Origin: JAJRRH01 sp047638815
GTDB taxonomy: Bacteria; Bacteroidota; Bacteroidia; Flavobacteriales_D; JABDKJ01
NCBI GenBank assembly: GCA_047638815.1
Contig: JBLIMR010000006.1
Location: 1-64,000, forward strand
DNA: 64,000 bases
Direction: 5' to 3'
In this document: one piece after another, positions 23,340 through 32,045 of the stretch
Layout of the letters: each line of letters begins with the position of its first letter
How positions within the stretch are numbered: position 1 is the first letter of the stretch
Notes under the pieces: model-generated
Told to the model about the DNA's origin: nothing
The model's database searches: none
Seen by the model: only the letters and a program-made list of their open reading frames with translations
Program-made: the position numbers and the translations under genes

Positions 23340-24086
23340 ATGACAGGTGTTGTAGGATTAACGTTGGTTCCAGGAAGAAAGGAACCTAATGATCGCTCTG
23401 AAATGATTACGCAATTGCTATTTGGGGAAGAGTATGAGGTTCTTGAAGAACAGGAAAAATGGATACGGATAAAAGGCCTTTCGGATGATTACGAATGTTG
23501 GATAGATCGCAAACAATTCCTCGAAAGCCCGCATTCTGAAGCCGTGCTGACAACTTCTACAATCGGAGATTATTGGCTCAATACAGATACACAACAAACT
23601 ATTTCACTTTCTCCAGGCAGTATCATTCGTGAAGAACCGTCTTTTCATTCAAGTTTTACGGGTGAAATAGAATTAAACATGGAACAAGACGAAGAATTAG
23701 ACATTCGTTCTGTCATTCACCAATATATTAACACTCCCTACCTCTGGGGTGGTAAAACGGAACTCGGCATTGACTGTTCTGGATTTACTCAAGTTGTTAT
23801 GAGAGCGTTGAATGTACCTCTACCGCGGGATGCTTACCAACAAGAAAATGAAGGAACCATCATCGAACATTTAGAGCTTGCTGGCCTCGGTGATCTTGGC
23901 TTCTTCTGTGCATGCTCGGATAAATCTGATAATCCTAAAGTAACACACGTTGGCGTCATTTTGGAAGATCAATATATCATCCACGCCTCAGGGTGGGTTC
24001 GCTTAGATCGAATTGATGAAGAAGGAATATTCAATGAGGAGCTGCAGGACTACAGTCATAAATTGATCTCTATAAAGCGGTATTAA
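23340..24086 (+). CDS. SH3b / NlpC-P60 cysteine peptidase
   Basis: 248 residues. N-terminal SH3-like part (LFGEEYEVLEEQEKWIRIKG, CWIDRKQF), then an NlpC/P60 (C40) domain: TPYLWGGKTELGIDCSGFTQ with the catalytic Cys, VTHVGVIL with His, and YIIHASG as third polar site. Such enzymes cut peptidoglycan stem peptides. No signal peptide is visible at the N-terminus (MTGVVGLTLVPGRK), so it may act on recycled muropeptides or be exported another way. Confidence 0.92.
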   Translation: MTGVVGLTLVPGRKEPNDRSEMITQLLFGEEYEVLEEQEKWIRIKGLSDDYECWIDRKQFLESPHSEAVLTTSTIGDYWLNTDTQQTISLSPGSIIREEPSFHSSFTGEIELNMEQDEELDIRSVIHQYINTPYLWGGKTELGIDCSGFTQVVMRALNVPLPRDAYQQENEGTIIEHLELAGLGDLGFFCACSDKSDNPKVTHVGVILEDQYIIHASGWVRLDRIDEEGIFNEELQDYSHKLISIKRY

Positions 24087-24095
24087 CGCTCTATT

Positions 24096-24638
24096 CTAAT
24101 TGTAACCAATATCCTCGAAAAACCCTTCAGTAATTACAGATTCTGAGTTGTCTTCGTTAAGTGTAGTAAAAGTGAAACTACCAGACATCACCTTACTGTC
24201 AGTATTAATCGATGTAATTATACCCTGTGCTTCATGGGTCGTGAAAGAACTCCCTTCACCATCTTCCATGTCTACACGATCTACTTTACCGAGTAAGTAA
24301 TTTGACCCTACAATATTGTCACCGTTAAATTCTGCATCAATAACAAAACTGTCAAAATTAAAATCCATAAAGTAAAGTTGGATTGTGATTTGTCCTTGAC
24401 CAAACTGATTAGATCCAGACACAATTATCTGATGTGTTTCGTTAGGAAATGAAAGACTACCACCAATTAATGCCTCATCCGCCTCAAAATACACACCATC
24501 AATAGTAGCCCTCAATTTGGGTGTCAACGCAACTGGATCAAGAACATTTGTTTCTTCTTCACTATTATCCTTATCACAAGACAACATAGATATTGACAGC
24601 AAACACAGTATTAGGATTGTACTTTTAAATCGTTTCAT
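24096..24638 (-). CDS. DUF6252-like lipoprotein
   Basis: 180 residues from MKRFKST, preferred over upstream MMLEIFLS because the signal peptide starts here; lipobox SMLSC. Mature part: LRATIDGVYFEADEALIGGS, IVSGSNQFGQGQITIQLYF and KVMSGSFTFTTLNEDNSESVITEGFFEDIGYN, a beta-rich pattern seen in Bacteroidota lipoproteins with the GxFSFxxxxxxxxxITxGxFxxI ending. The family function is unknown. A decayed paralogue lies at 25049-25597. Confidence 0.82.
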   Translation of the reverse strand: MKRFKSTILILCLLSISMLSCDKDNSEEETNVLDPVALTPKLRATIDGVYFEADEALIGGSLSFPNETHQIIVSGSNQFGQGQITIQLYFMDFNFDSFVIDAEFNGDNIVGSNYLLGKVDRVDMEDGEGSSFTTHEAQGIITSINTDSKVMSGSFTFTTLNEDNSESVITEGFFEDIGYN

Positions 24639-25048
24639 GGATAGAAATATTTCTAACATCAAAATTAAGAATTTAGAACGAATTCTTGTCGCACTCCCAA
24701 AATGTTTCTATTTATATGAATTACTTATGATGTTTTGGAATTGTAATCTACGCTAAAAAAATATCCGATTGTTTCCTGACATTGTCATTATCGAAAAATA
24801 GGTCAGGATAACCGATCGTCTCGTAAAGTCAATTTACAGCCAATTTGTATCTCCAATTGTGTCAATGATGCGCAAAAAGATTGATTGTTCTTCCGTTTTT
24901 AATCTCAATGTAGAAATTGCACGCTCCGTAATGAGTAGGACTCCTCAAACTAACAAACAAGAAAGGGCTGTTAAACAGGATATTTTCCGTAAATTTTAAT
25001 CCTGCTCTGTAGTGATGAAAGATTTTGTGAGAAAAAAATCAGTTAGCA
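24639..25048. other. Gene-poor gap between two paralogous lipoprotein loci
   Basis: About 410 bp. Apart from the upstream region of the lipoprotein gene I see no convincing gene; a 22-codon frame at 24931-24999 (MSRTPQTNKQ...) has no family support. No strong terminator. Confidence 0.45.
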
Positions 25049-25597
25049 TCATTCATATGGCACGTTCGTAAAATATCCAGAACTTATATGTATTGTGTTG
25101 TCATCACCATTATCATACAGGAAACTAAAAGTTCCTGAGATCGTTTGACTGATAGCATCTATTGCTACGGCTGATCCAGATCCCTCACTAGTGCTAGAAT
25201 TTGCATCAATATAAACGGAACCATCCCCGCCAATATAAATGAAACCTGATGAGAATCTGCGATCATTATAAGGATTAGTATCAATAAATTCACCCCCATC
25301 AAAATAATCCAATAAATTCTCACTTTCAAACCCTGCCCCAACCATGAAAGTATCCATTGGCGTGAACATTCGTCCTGAAACACTTATAAAATACCCATCA
25401 TTATTTACTTCATAATTTCCATTAATCCATTCCTCGGCAGATTCAAAAACAACGCCATTCACAGATGCACTGAAAGTTAGTTCGGCTACGATGGGCAAAT
25501 ATTGAGAACTATCCTAGGACCGATTATTACTTTTATTTTTGCAGGAGAATAAAAATAAATTGAATATAAAGATTGCTGATATTGCAGATTTTGAAAA
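25049..25597 (-). pseudogene. Decayed DUF6252-like lipoprotein
   Basis: An open stretch of 149 codons (LPIVAELTFSASVNGVVFES ... GTFSFLYDNGDDNTIHISSG then YFTNVPYE) lacks a start and signal. Reading on upstream in the same frame across one TAG (25514-25516) gives DSSQY after KNKSNNRS, preceded by KSAISAIFIFNLFLFSC, a clear lipoprotein signal with lipobox LFSC. No Met precedes that signal. So a nonsense codon lies 8 codons after the lipobox and the initiator is lost. It is the neighbour and paralogue of the intact gene at 24096. Confidence 0.8.
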
Positions 25598-25660
25598 GCT
25601 CCTTTACTTCGTATTTGATGGTTTACCAAGGTAACCAAAACAATATCGCCAAAATATAAA

Positions 25661-26008
25661 TCAAGATTTTCTTTTTTTACTCGACTTCGCTTTTGGATTG
25701 AAATCTAAACACTTCTGAACCCAAAAATTTAAATCTTCGTCCATATCAAATCCTATTTCCTCTACAAGAAGGAAGGATTTCATCGGTCGATCTTTTTGCA
25801 TCATTTGTGAGACGCCATCTCTTTTTAGCAACTGCTGAACATCATCAATATCTACTCTCACCATGAGTCCATTTAGGATAGCGGCATAGCACATTTTGTC
25901 ATCCACCATAAAGCAAACACCGCCAAACATCCGCTTGGTTATGTAATTTGCTTTTTTCTCATCCATCAGAGAAGTTAGACGTTCAACAAGATATGGATCA
26001 TGGGCCAT
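25661..26008 (-). CDS. TfoX N-terminal domain protein
   Basis: 115 residues. YLVERLTSLMDEKKANYITKRMFGGVCFMVDDKMCYAAILNGLMVRV is the TfoX/Sxy N-terminal domain (KxMFGGxxFxxxxKxxxxxxxxxLxVRV). Stand-alone copies of this domain are common and not proven competence regulators. Ends in a Lys/Ser-rich tail (KAKSSKKRKS). It lies upstream of nothing on its strand within 100 bp and follows the cytochrome gene start by 20 bp. Confidence 0.9.
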   Translation of the reverse strand: MAHDPYLVERLTSLMDEKKANYITKRMFGGVCFMVDDKMCYAAILNGLMVRVDIDDVQQLLKRDGVSQMMQKDRPMKSFLLVEEIGFDMDEDLNFWVQKCLDFNPKAKSSKKRKS

Positions 26009-26027
26009 AGAGAAATATCGTCAGATT

Positions 26028-27986
26028 TTATAGCCTTAAAATTCTATGCACTTCTTGTCTCCCATCAATGAAAATAGTTATGAAATAGTATCCTTGAGCA
26101 CGTGGTAATTGCACATCAAAGTAATTGTGTCTCAATCCATTAATAGATTCTACCATTTTACCAGAAGCTTCATATATTACAATGGACTCTATTGATTTCC
26201 CCGTTGTACTTTGTATGGCTACTCTTCCATCTTTACTTGGATTTGGATATAACAATAAAGTCAACTCATCCTCCACTACTTCTTCGACACCATCAACGAA
26301 TTCAGATATCAAAGTATCAGCGACCATCATAACAGGAGTATGATCGGCAGCAAGATACATTTCCTGAAAATGATCTATTTGATCGGAAGAATATTCGAAC
26401 ATGGACTCTACCCATTTAGGGGGAACCGATTGATAATAAACTTTGGCAGTAATCTGTATAGGAGTTGTCGGATCGCCTGTGTAAAATTTATATCTAATTT
26501 TATCAGAGCCAGTTCCCTGCGCACCACTTTCATCCTTATTAAAATTGACGTCAGTTTCAGCAAGTCCAACAATTAAAGTTGTATCATAAGCAGTATGTAA
26601 GGTTGTAAATCCAAATGGTGTCATTCTGTTATCCTTTAAAGATGCTTGAGCCTGGGTAAGAATTGTAGTTGCATTACCTGTTGCATCACTAAACACATTT
26701 TCATATATCTGAACATCTTCTTCAGAATTGATAAAATCGAAATGCGGTTCGTATTCATCATCTCGATTAACAATGTTATAATCACCATCCAACAATCCAG
26801 AAGCAAAGATTGTATCCTCACCGGTTTCTAAATTTATAGCCAGCAATTCTACAAAAGCCAACCTAGATGGATATCCTGAAGGAAACTTATGTCCAGCTTT
26901 ATTGACAATTGTCACTTCAACTTCAGTGCTATCATCTCTCGCTATTTCTACAAGATCCAGATCCAAAGTGTTTTCTTGTAACATCGTTAGCGTGTGAGCG
27001 ATTGTGGAATCCATTTGTGCAGAGTTGGCTCTTATTTCTAATGTGTCAATATTATCCTTTAAGAGTTTTAACATGAATACATTGGCTCCGGCAAACTCGT
27101 GTTCAAAGAATGGGCTTCTGGGTGGCAGAAAAAGGAGATTCGCTGCAATAATAACATCTTCATTTACCACAGGCATATGACATCCCTGACATTGTATGCT
27201 TGATTTATCATCTACATTGTATGCCGAGTTCAACCATTCGTGATAGGTCGCTTGCTCATAGTATTTATTACCCGTTATGTTGCCATCAAGATCAATGGTC
27301 TCCGTTTCAAGGGAGTGACAACCAGCACACGCTTCCGATTTTGTAACATACTCATCATAAACTGGCGTAAATCCTACAAAGGACTCCATGGGTCCGCCAA
27401 ACGGATTCTCATATGGGCCATATAAATTTTGCTCTTGATAGTATAGTTCTCCAGAGAAATGTTTTCCAACAGAATCTGGAATCAGTTGATGACATGCCGC
27501 GCATGAAACCCCGTCTTTAGCAATAGAATCTGCCTCAAGATCAGCCATCGTATAGGTATCCAGACCAATGTGAATGGCATTAAAGTAACCCAGCGGTGCA
27601 TGACAATCAGTACAAGAAGTTTCAATCTCCGTCTGATGCTGAGGATAAACTAGCGATTCATGATTTACTTTTGCCTTCCAAAATGGATCCTTTGCTGAAT
27701 TGGCCATCATACTCGATCTCCAGTCGTCAATTACATTAATGTCAAAACCATTTTCATCTACACTAGCAATTTCCAATCCATCAAAGCCGTGACATCCAGC
27801 GCATTCTCCCGCAGCCATAAATAATTCATTGGTCTCAAAAAGAAGTCCTAAACCATCTCCGCTTTTCAAATAACACTCAATGTTCTTAAGATCGTATCCC
27901 TTTGTCAATGGATCAGAAACATCAAAAGATAGCGCGAATACAAAGACTAAAACAAGCCCTATAAATAATATAATTTTATTGATCAT
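26028..27986 (-). CDS. Multihaem cytochrome c with T9SS sorting domain
   Basis: 652 residues. After an N-terminal hydrophobic signal there are five c-haem sites: CAGCH (62), CTDCH (125), CAACH (162), CAGCH (220) and CQGCH (266), in a cytochrome c554-like N-terminal half. A beta-rich middle follows, then a C-terminal sorting domain (LLLYPNPSKDGRVAIQST ... GYYFITIFIDGR). It should be exported and anchored or released by the type IX system, acting as a surface or periplasmic electron carrier. Reaction partner unknown; no other respiratory genes adjoin. Confidence 0.93.
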   Translation of the reverse strand: MINKIILFIGLVLVFVFALSFDVSDPLTKGYDLKNIECYLKSGDGLGLLFETNELFMAAGECAGCHGFDGLEIASVDENGFDINVIDDWRSSMMANSAKDPFWKAKVNHESLVYPQHQTEIETSCTDCHAPLGYFNAIHIGLDTYTMADLEADSIAKDGVSCAACHQLIPDSVGKHFSGELYYQEQNLYGPYENPFGGPMESFVGFTPVYDEYVTKSEACAGCHSLETETIDLDGNITGNKYYEQATYHEWLNSAYNVDDKSSIQCQGCHMPVVNEDVIIAANLLFLPPRSPFFEHEFAGANVFMLKLLKDNIDTLEIRANSAQMDSTIAHTLTMLQENTLDLDLVEIARDDSTEVEVTIVNKAGHKFPSGYPSRLAFVELLAINLETGEDTIFASGLLDGDYNIVNRDDEYEPHFDFINSEEDVQIYENVFSDATGNATTILTQAQASLKDNRMTPFGFTTLHTAYDTTLIVGLAETDVNFNKDESGAQGTGSDKIRYKFYTGDPTTPIQITAKVYYQSVPPKWVESMFEYSSDQIDHFQEMYLAADHTPVMMVADTLISEFVDGVEEVVEDELTLLLYPNPSKDGRVAIQSTTGKSIESIVIYEASGKMVESINGLRHNYFDVQLPRAQGYYFITIFIDGRQEVHRILRL

Positions 27987-28160
27987 TCCCCTGGTTACAT
28001 TTTGTTCAAATATAAATACTCTGAAAGCTCAAAGCAAATGATCACTTCAGGACTATTAAAAAATTAACTGCAAAAATTGTAGACCTATAATTTTTATGCG
28101 TTTATGGGGCAATATTACTGGCATATACTTCATTATAAATGGTAATTCCAGAACATTTTT

Positions 28161-28901
28161 ATGAAATTCAGCATAATATCAGTTTGTCTTATCATTGTAA
28201 CCACATTGAACACATTCAAGACAGATCAACAGAAGTACGAAAGAGTACGTGACGCCTACAAAGAAAAAAGCGCATTAATCGAGACTCTGCTGGCTAATCA
28301 CAACATTTCAATAGATAAAATACACATTTACCTTCGAGCCTTTAAGGAGGAACAATATCTTGAGTTGTGGGCTAAAAATGTGGACGACAAACAATATCAA
28401 CTACTGAGGACATATGAAGTCTGCAATAACTCTGGCGGCCCTGGACCCAAAAGAAAACAAGGGGACTTGCAGGTTCCAGAAGGTTTCTATCAGATCGATC
28501 GATTTAACCCTTGGAGTAATTATCATCTCTCATTAGGCATCAATTATCCGAACAAATCCGACAGAAAAATTAGTTCAGCAAGCAAATTGGGTGGAGATAT
28601 ATTTATTCATGGGAATTGCGTGACTATTGGTTGCTTACCTATGACCGATGATAAGATGAAAGAAATATATATCTTGGCCGTGGAAGCTACAAATAATGGT
28701 CAAAATACTATTCCTGTTAGCTTGTTTCCATTTGCTATGAACGAGAAAAAGATAAAACATGCCCTCGAAAATTACGAAGTAAATAGTGAAACAATGACCT
28801 TATGGTCTGAGCTTAGACAAGGCTATGAAATATTTAATAAGACAAAGAAATTACCGTCAATTACATTTTTAGTTAGTGGAAGACATTTGATTTCTGAATA
28901 A
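28161..28901 (+). CDS. L,D-transpeptidase (YkuD/YafK-like)
   Basis: 246 residues. N-terminal signal-like segment (IISVCLIIVTTLNTF). YkuD domain: KRKQGDLQVPEGFYQIDRFNP, GGDIFIHGNCVTIGCLPMTD containing the catalytic His and Cys (HG-N8-CLPM). Members form 3-3 peptidoglycan crosslinks or attach proteins; the SSASKLGGDIFIHG version is of the YafK type. The acyl-CoA ligase gene starts 37 bp downstream, but the functions are unrelated. Confidence 0.93.
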   Translation: MKFSIISVCLIIVTTLNTFKTDQQKYERVRDAYKEKSALIETLLANHNISIDKIHIYLRAFKEEQYLELWAKNVDDKQYQLLRTYEVCNNSGGPGPKRKQGDLQVPEGFYQIDRFNPWSNYHLSLGINYPNKSDRKISSASKLGGDIFIHGNCVTIGCLPMTDDKMKEIYILAVEATNNGQNTIPVSLFPFAMNEKKIKHALENYEVNSETMTLWSELRQGYEIFNKTKKLPSITFLVSGRHLISE

Positions 28902-28938
28902 TAAAGGTTAAAATTGTAGAAATAATTGACGAAACACA

Positions 28939-30711
28939 ATGGCAAAAACACCAACAAGGATATTTGATTTTTTAACCTACCAATTAGAAGAGTTTCCATT
29001 AGAAATATGTGTTTCTTCTAAAGTTCAGGGAAATTGGAAAGGCTATAGCACTCAAAATTTATACGATCTATCACATCAATTTAGCCTAGGGCTTTTGGCA
29101 ATGGGTATTAAAGCTGGTGATAAAATTGGGATTCTCTCACACAACAACCGCCCTGAATGGAACATTGTTGATCTTGGTGCTCTACAAATAGGTGCTGTCG
29201 ATGTTCCAGTATACCCTACCATTACAGAAGAGGATTATCTATATATATTTAAGGACGCTGAGATTAAGATAGCTTTCGTAAGTAATATGGATCTCTATAA
29301 TAAACTTAAAAACGTACAGGGAAAATATCCTAAGCTGGAGTCAATTTATATTTTCGAAGATCATGAAGGTGTACCATCTTGGAAAGAGGTTTTGGACAAA
29401 GGCAAAGGTGGAAATATGGAAGACCTTTTGTCATTCAAAGAGACCATTGATCCTGCGTCATTGGCTACACTAATATATACTTCTGGAACAACGGGAAATC
29501 CAAAAGGAGTTATGTTATCTCATAATAACTTTGTCTCAAATGTGATTAATAGCAAACCACGTTTACCATTAGCTCCTGGTGCGAAGGGAGTTAGTTTTTT
29601 ACCCTTGTGTCACGTGTATGAAAGAATGATTACAAACCTATATCTGTATTCAGGCACAAGCATTTATTATGCCGAATCTATGGAGACAATTGGTGATAAC
29701 ATCAAAGAAATCAAGCCGGAAGTTTTCACAGCTGTTCCAAGGTTATTGGAGAAAATATATGAGAAAATTATGGCCAAAGGATCCGCCCTTAGTGGCATAA
29801 AAAAAGGATTGTTTTTCTGGGCTGTTGGTCTTGCGGAAAAATATGAAGCATATGGCGCAAATGGTTGGTGGTATGAGAAAAAACTGGCCATAGCAAGGAA
29901 ATTAATTTTCAGCAAATGGCAGGAAGCGCTTGGTGGTAACGTACAAGTTGTAGCCAGTGGATCTGCAGCGTTATCTCCAAGGTTGGCGAGAATATTCATG
30001 GCTGCCGGTGTGAATATTATGGAAGGTTATGGCCTCACAGAAACATCTCCGGTTGTTTCCGTTAATGAACTCGACAATGATGGATTTCGCTTTGGAACAA
30101 CTGGCCGATTAATCGGAGAAACTGAAGTGAAAATTGCGGAAGATGGTGAGATACTAGTCAAAGGACCTAACGTCATGATGGGTTATTATAATCAACCTGA
30201 AAAAACGGCTGAGGCAATTGACAAAGATGGTTGGTTCCACACAGGCGATATTGGGATTTTACAGGAAGGTCAATACCTGAAAATTACAGATCGAAAAAAG
30301 GAAATGTTTAAGACTTCGGGAGGTAAATATATCGCCCCGCAACTTCTTGAAAATGAATTGAAGCAAAGCAGATTTATTGAGCAACTAATTGTTATTGGCG
30401 AAAACCAGAAACATGCCGCGGCCCTTATCGTCCCCAATTTTGATTTCATTAAATCATATTGCGATATTCAAGGGATAACCTATGATTCCAATGAGAAGAT
30501 CGTGGAAAACCAAAGAATAACTGATAGAGTAGCACAAGAAATTGATTTTTATAATTCGAAGTTTGCCCAGTGGGAAACCATTAAAAAATTCAGATTACTA
30601 CCACAAGAATTTTCTATTGCTACTGGAGAGCTGACACCAACGCTTAAGTTGAAAAGAAAGGTTATTATGGCCAAATATACGGATCTGGTGGATGAACTTT
30701 ATAGGGATTAA
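28939..30711 (+). CDS. Long-chain acyl-CoA synthetase (AMP-forming)
   Basis: 590 residues, typical of FadD15-like enzymes. Adenylation motifs: LIYTSGTTGNPKGVMLSH (P-loop), LPLCHVYERM, YGLTETSPVVS, GWFHTGDIG and the core LKITDRKKEMFKTSGGKYIAP with the catalytic Lys near the C-terminus (LTPTLKLKRKVI). It activates fatty acids with ATP and CoA at the membrane, feeding beta-oxidation (thiolase at 21870) or lipid synthesis. Bacteroidota genomes usually carry several paralogues. Confidence 0.95.
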   Translation: MAKTPTRIFDFLTYQLEEFPLEICVSSKVQGNWKGYSTQNLYDLSHQFSLGLLAMGIKAGDKIGILSHNNRPEWNIVDLGALQIGAVDVPVYPTITEEDYLYIFKDAEIKIAFVSNMDLYNKLKNVQGKYPKLESIYIFEDHEGVPSWKEVLDKGKGGNMEDLLSFKETIDPASLATLIYTSGTTGNPKGVMLSHNNFVSNVINSKPRLPLAPGAKGVSFLPLCHVYERMITNLYLYSGTSIYYAESMETIGDNIKEIKPEVFTAVPRLLEKIYEKIMAKGSALSGIKKGLFFWAVGLAEKYEAYGANGWWYEKKLAIARKLIFSKWQEALGGNVQVVASGSAALSPRLARIFMAAGVNIMEGYGLTETSPVVSVNELDNDGFRFGTTGRLIGETEVKIAEDGEILVKGPNVMMGYYNQPEKTAEAIDKDGWFHTGDIGILQEGQYLKITDRKKEMFKTSGGKYIAPQLLENELKQSRFIEQLIVIGENQKHAAALIVPNFDFIKSYCDIQGITYDSNEKIVENQRITDRVAQEIDFYNSKFAQWETIKKFRLLPQEFSIATGELTPTLKLKRKVIMAKYTDLVDELYRD

Positions 30712-30813
30712 TTCTTAATCGGGGAAGAGTTAAAAAGTTAGAGGAAATAGTAGTCTGTAATCAGTTCTTAAGTACTCTAAAGGTAGATTCCTGAGCATGT
30801 CGTAGGGCCGGTA

Positions 30814-31558
30814 TTATTCCTTCACAAGTTTCGTTGAATAAACTACTCCATCACCTGTCAATTGCATTAAATAAATGCCAGTAGTAAATAATCTAAGATC
30901 AACCTCAAACCGATCAGATAAAACATCCTTTTCACTAAAGATCTTCTTACCTAGAGTATTATAAACGGATGAAACGTAGGTGCCTGATAACGGCACGAGG
31001 GTCGGTAATTCAATGTAGAAAATCCCACTACTAGGGTTGGGATAAACCGATAAAGTATTCTGTTCATATTCCTTAATACCAACTATCTCCACCATTGATA
31101 GTTTTCCATAAACCTGATGCAGATGTTCCTGCAAAAACAACATTCGGATTTCCAAAAGGATCTGTCCATGCACAATCAACCCTTCCCATATAATGTCCGG
31201 TATAGCTCACTGGCCCCATTTCTGTCCAAGGTAATGGATTTCCCGATTCACATACAGGTTCTGCTATCCATTGCTCCAAACTTTCATGATAATTACTAAA
31301 TAATCCTGATGTTGCAGGGTCTGATGTTTCAGCTCGACCTTTCCAATAATGTACGAAACGGTGAAAATATTTAATGTCTTTTTTCAACTCATCACTTGCA
31401 GTTGATTCATCATAGTCTTCAAGAAATAGTTCAAAGCTTTCTTCCAAGGCGTGAAATTTCAGCTCATTACCATCGGATTTTCGCCACATCTCTTTATTTA
31501 TATTTTGAGAATAAATTTTGACAGGAATAAAAAAATAACAACAAGGATACTATGGATA
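30814..31558 (-). pseudogene. Internally deleted, frameshifted T9SS-secreted BNR/sialidase-type protein
   Basis: The 5' part (31489-31073) reads MWRKSDGNELKFHALEESFE ... LPWTEMGPVSYTGHYMGRVD ... VVFAGTSASGLWKTINGGDSW then stops. The 3' part in another frame reads GIKEYEQNTLSVYPNPSSG ... GIYLMQLTGDGVVYSTKLVK, a T9SS sorting domain. GLWKTINGGDSW is the opening of BNR/VPS10-type repeats, so hundreds of codons are missing at the junction near 31080. Upstream, IPVKIYSQ and (other frame) LSIVSLLLFF form a signal peptide split by an extra base in an A-run at 31529-31535. Confidence 0.85.
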
Positions 31559-31676
31559 ATCGGATGATTGAACAGCCGAAATCAGCAATATTATTTAATT
31601 TGATAATGATATAGTTAATTAATAGTTTTTGAATCAAGATTATATCACATTTTAGAATAATATGGTTCGAATGCTC

Positions 31677-31733
31677 GAATTGCTAAGCGAAAGCTCGCAA
31701 TTCAGATTTTACACTGCGAAGTGTGACCACTTC
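31677..31733. other. Tandem hairpins with GNRA-type loops
   Basis: First hairpin: GAATTGC / GCAATTC with an inner AGC-GAAA-GCT cap (31677-31703). Second: ACACT-GCGA-AGTGT (31711-31724), which overlaps and excludes an alternative, GAAGTG-TGAC-CACTTC (31718-31733). Could be a repeat element or structured RNA. Confidence 0.5.
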
Positions 31734-31993
31734 CTTTGATAAAACAAAAAATACTTATTCATAATTGACTTATTTGTAAAGCCATATCCAGAAGTAGGAA
31801 TAATTCAAGCCCTTTGTCTTAAGCATTACAGAGATCAGTAACCTCAGACTTGACATTCTAAAAACTGATAAGTGACCAATTACGTGAACTGACCCAAAAA
31901 ACCAATCCCCACATCGCAATCAATGATTACCTTTTAATATTTTCAACCATCACTTTCCTCGAACAATCCATTATTCATTGTAAAACTAATATC

Positions 31994-32025
31994 TTGCTTG
32001 ATGTGACTATTAAAGTCTACTTTTA
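31994..32025 (+). promoter_or_regulatory. Promoter of the SulP gene
   Basis: TTG (31994-31996), 21-base spacer, TACTTTTA (32018-32025, 7 of 8 consensus positions), 20 bases before the ATG. Confidence 0.6.
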
Positions 32026-32045
32026 CAGGCTTTAAAAAATATTAG

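Larger units (their letters stand above)
31559..32045. other. Intergenic region with tandem hairpins and the SulP promoter
   Basis: No gene. Holds two hairpin elements (31677-31733) and a good promoter for SulP (31994-32025). Confidence 0.6.

Noticed and set aside
24517..24756. 79-residue plus-strand frame over the lipoprotein start
   Set aside because: Antisense to the signal peptide and upstream region; composition is not protein-like.
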